Made by a program: the position numbers and the translations under genes. The notes below the pieces were generated by a model. The model was not told where the DNA came from. It made no database searches and saw only the letters and a list, made by a program, of their open reading frames with translations. Shown piece by piece: positions 62,400 to 64,000 of a stretch of DNA of 64,000 nt (the stretch's first letter is position 1; every line of letters begins with the position of its first letter). Source of the stretch: Acidobacteriota bacterium (GTDB lineage Bacteria; Acidobacteriota; Terriglobia; 20CM-2-55-15); contig JAJEEE010000051.1 in the NCBI GenBank assembly GCA_022821145.1, positions 1 through 64,000 on the forward strand, written 5' to 3'.

Positions 62400-64000
62400 A
62401 TGGGCGCGACCGACTCCAACGTTCTCCTCGAGGCGTGGGCCGGGCCCTGCCAGGGCGTGCCCCCGTTCGACCGGGTCGAGCTCGACCACTTCGAGCCCGC
62501 CCTGGAGGCGGCCATGGCGGCGGCGCTCGACGAGGCCGACGCCGTCGCGCGAAACGCGGATCCGCCGACGTTCGAGAACACGATCGTCGCCCTGGAGCGC
62601 TCGGGCCGCCTGCTCGACCGCGTGCTCCCGGTCTTCGAGGTCTGGCGCTCGAACCTGTCGACGCCCGCGTTCCGCGAGATCGAGCGGCGGATGGCGCCCC
62701 GGCTCGCCGAGTTCGAGACCCGGATCACGCAGAACGCGGATCTCTTCGCCCGGATCCGGGCGGTCCACGAAGGCGGCGAGATCGAGTCTCTGGGACCGGA
62801 CCGGCAGCGTCTGGCGCGGCTGGTTCACGACCGCTTCGCCCGCAACGGGGCCGCCCTGACCGGGAACGCGCGTGAGCGGTACGCCGCGATCGAACGGCGG
62901 CTCGCGGAGTTGTACACGCGGTTCTCCAACAACGTGCTCGGCGACGAGGAGCGCTACGTCCACTACCTGGGGCCGGACCAGCTCGGCGGCCTGCCCGCGT
63001 CGTTCGTGGCAGCGGCCGCCGCGGCCGCGGCGGAACGCGGGCGGGACGGAGAGTACGCCGTCACGAACACGCGCTCGTCGATGGATCCGTTCCTCACGTT
63101 CTCCGGGGAACGCGCCCTGCGCGAGCAGGTCTGGCGCACCTACTACAGCCGCGGCGACAACCGGGACGACCACGACAACAACGCCGTCATCGCCGAGATT
63201 CTCGCGTTGCGGCACGAGCGGTCCCGGCTTCTCGGGTATTCCGGCTACGCCGCGTGGCGGCTGGAGGACCGCATGGCCGGGACGCCCGAGCGGGTGGACG
63301 ACCTGTTGACGGCCGTATGGCCGGCCGCGCTGGCGCGCGTGGACGAGGAAGTCGCCGACATGCAGGCGATCGCCGACGCCGCGGGCGACGGGATCCGGAT
63401 CGCGCCGTGGGACTATCGCTACTACGCCGAGAAGGTGCGCGCGGCGCGCTACGACCTCGACTCGGACGCGGTGCGCCAGTACCTGCAACTGGACAAGCTG
63501 CGCGAGGCGATGTTCTTCGTCGCCGGCGAGATCTTCGACTTCCGCTTCTCGCCGGTCGCACCCGGGTCCGTTCCGGTCTTTCACGACGACGTCGGCGTGT
63601 GGGAGGTGACCCATGGCGGGACCGGTCGCGCGGTCGGGCTCTGGTACCTGGACCCGTTCGCGCGCGCGGGCAAGGAATCGGGCGCGTGGGCCACGACCTA
63701 CCGGGGCCGGGACGTCCTGGACGGCGAACGCATTGTCCTGGCCGCCAACAACGCCAACTTCGTTCCCGGTCCCCCGGGCGCGGCCGTGCTGGTGTCCTGG
63801 GACGACGCGCGGACGCTGTTCCACGAGTTCGGACACGCGCTGCACTACCTTTCGTCGAGGGTCGCGTACCCGACGCTGAACGGCGCGCTGCGCGACTACG
63901 TCGAGTTCCATTCGCAGCTTCTCGAACGCTGGCTTCTGACCGACGCCGTCATCGACAACTATCTCGTCCACCACGAGACGGGAGCGCCCATGCCCGCCGC
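62400..64000 (+). CDS. M3-family oligopeptidase (oligopeptidase A/PrlC-like), partial 5-prime
   Basis: 533 codons are in the window and the frame is open at the right edge. The zinc motif H475-E-F-G-H479 (RTLFHEFGHALHYL) with preceding ILAANNANFV-type region is that of M3A metallopeptidases. The helical N-terminal half (ERRLAELYTRFSNNVL, SFVAAAAAAAAERGRD) fits the family. GAGGGT sits before the ATG. It would cleave short cytoplasmic peptides. The second half of the active site lies beyond the window. Confidence 0.88.
   Translation, partial: MGATDSNVLLEAWAGPCQGVPPFDRVELDHFEPALEAAMAAALDEADAVARNADPPTFENTIVALERSGRLLDRVLPVFEVWRSNLSTPAFREIERRMAPRLAEFETRITQNADLFARIRAVHEGGEIESLGPDRQRLARLVHDRFARNGAALTGNARERYAAIERRLAELYTRFSNNVLGDEERYVHYLGPDQLGGLPASFVAAAAAAAAERGRDGEYAVTNTRSSMDPFLTFSGERALREQVWRTYYSRGDNRDDHDNNAVIAEILALRHERSRLLGYSGYAAWRLEDRMAGTPERVDDLLTAVWPAALARVDEEVADMQAIADAAGDGIRIAPWDYRYYAEKVRAARYDLDSDAVRQYLQLDKLREAMFFVAGEIFDFRFSPVAPGSVPVFHDDVGVWEVTHGGTGRAVGLWYLDPFARAGKESGAWATTYRGRDVLDGERIVLAANNANFVPGPPGAAVLVSWDDARTLFHEFGHALHYLSSRVAYPTLNGALRDYVEFHSQLLERWLLTDAVIDNYLVHHETGAPMPA

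Overview
The window is a G+C-rich bacterial chromosome segment, most like an Acidobacteriota (Vicinamibacteria-type) or similar soil or marine heterotroph. The main clues are a paired DUF1587/DUF1592/DUF1588/DUF1585 haem protein and DUF1552 protein followed by an exported ankyrin protein, DUF6152 proteins, several carboxypeptidase-regulatory-like exported proteins, three PQQ quinoproteins, and an unusually large share of genes with signal peptides. This taxonomic guess is inference. No rRNA, tRNA or CRISPR array was seen.

Left part (1-15.4 kb): a HicB-XRE antitoxin running off the edge, a SAM methyltransferase, and a restriction-modification pair. The modification methylase has an in-frame TAA at codon 26 while its overlapping nuclease partner is open. 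Then come a VOC protein, the DUF1592/DUF1552/ankyrin operon, a beta-hydroxyacid dehydrogenase and a Tat-exported metallo-hydrolase. A small toxin-antitoxin cluster follows: nucleotidyltransferase plus 61-aa partner, a 51-aa ORF, rhomboid protease, vapBC, and a HicB-like gene. The last two diverge from a perfect 15-bp-arm palindrome carrying two outward TATAAT boxes.

Middle (15.4-28.5 kb): exported proteins of unknown role (NHL propeller, GDTLVVET-type protein, DUF6152), a B3-like metallo-beta-lactamase-fold protein, a haem protein, a carboxypeptidase-regulatory-like protein, a PQQ propeller, a CopB-type P-type ATPase, a 159-bp MITE-like hairpin and a steroid 5-alpha-reductase-like protein.

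Accessory segment (28.5-34.5 kb): two diverged copies of a DUF2087 gene form 397-bp direct repeats, 4,444 bp apart, around a visibly less G+C-rich insert. The insert carries an IS21-type remnant and a MauE / MauD / Tat-signal 12-cysteine protein operon. That operon looks like the methylamine dehydrogenase light-chain oxidative-folding machinery without any methylamine dehydrogenase, and it is my best candidate for an undescribed system. A DUF3800 gene with an in-frame TGA follows.

Right part (34.7-64 kb): paralogous exported families (DUF6152 + two GDTLVVET-type families), a repeat-rich protein and beta-barrel, an exported Cache-Cache-Cu/Zn-superoxide dismutase fusion with a truncated tandem copy, a cyclase and an exported HpaI-type aldolase. 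Then come a xoxF-xoxG-like-xoxJ lanthanide alcohol dehydrogenase operon, a second vapBC with a broken PIN toxin, and a MacAB-like ABC exporter. A sugar-oxidation/xylose block completes the window: TIM-barrel epimerase, dihaem cytochrome, PQQ dehydrogenase, ThuA, xylA-like isomerase, xylulokinase. The last genes are a small membrane protein and an M3 oligopeptidase running off the right edge.

Three otherwise intact reading frames (methylase, DUF3800, PIN toxin) are each broken by a single in-frame stop, all in defence, toxin or accessory genes.
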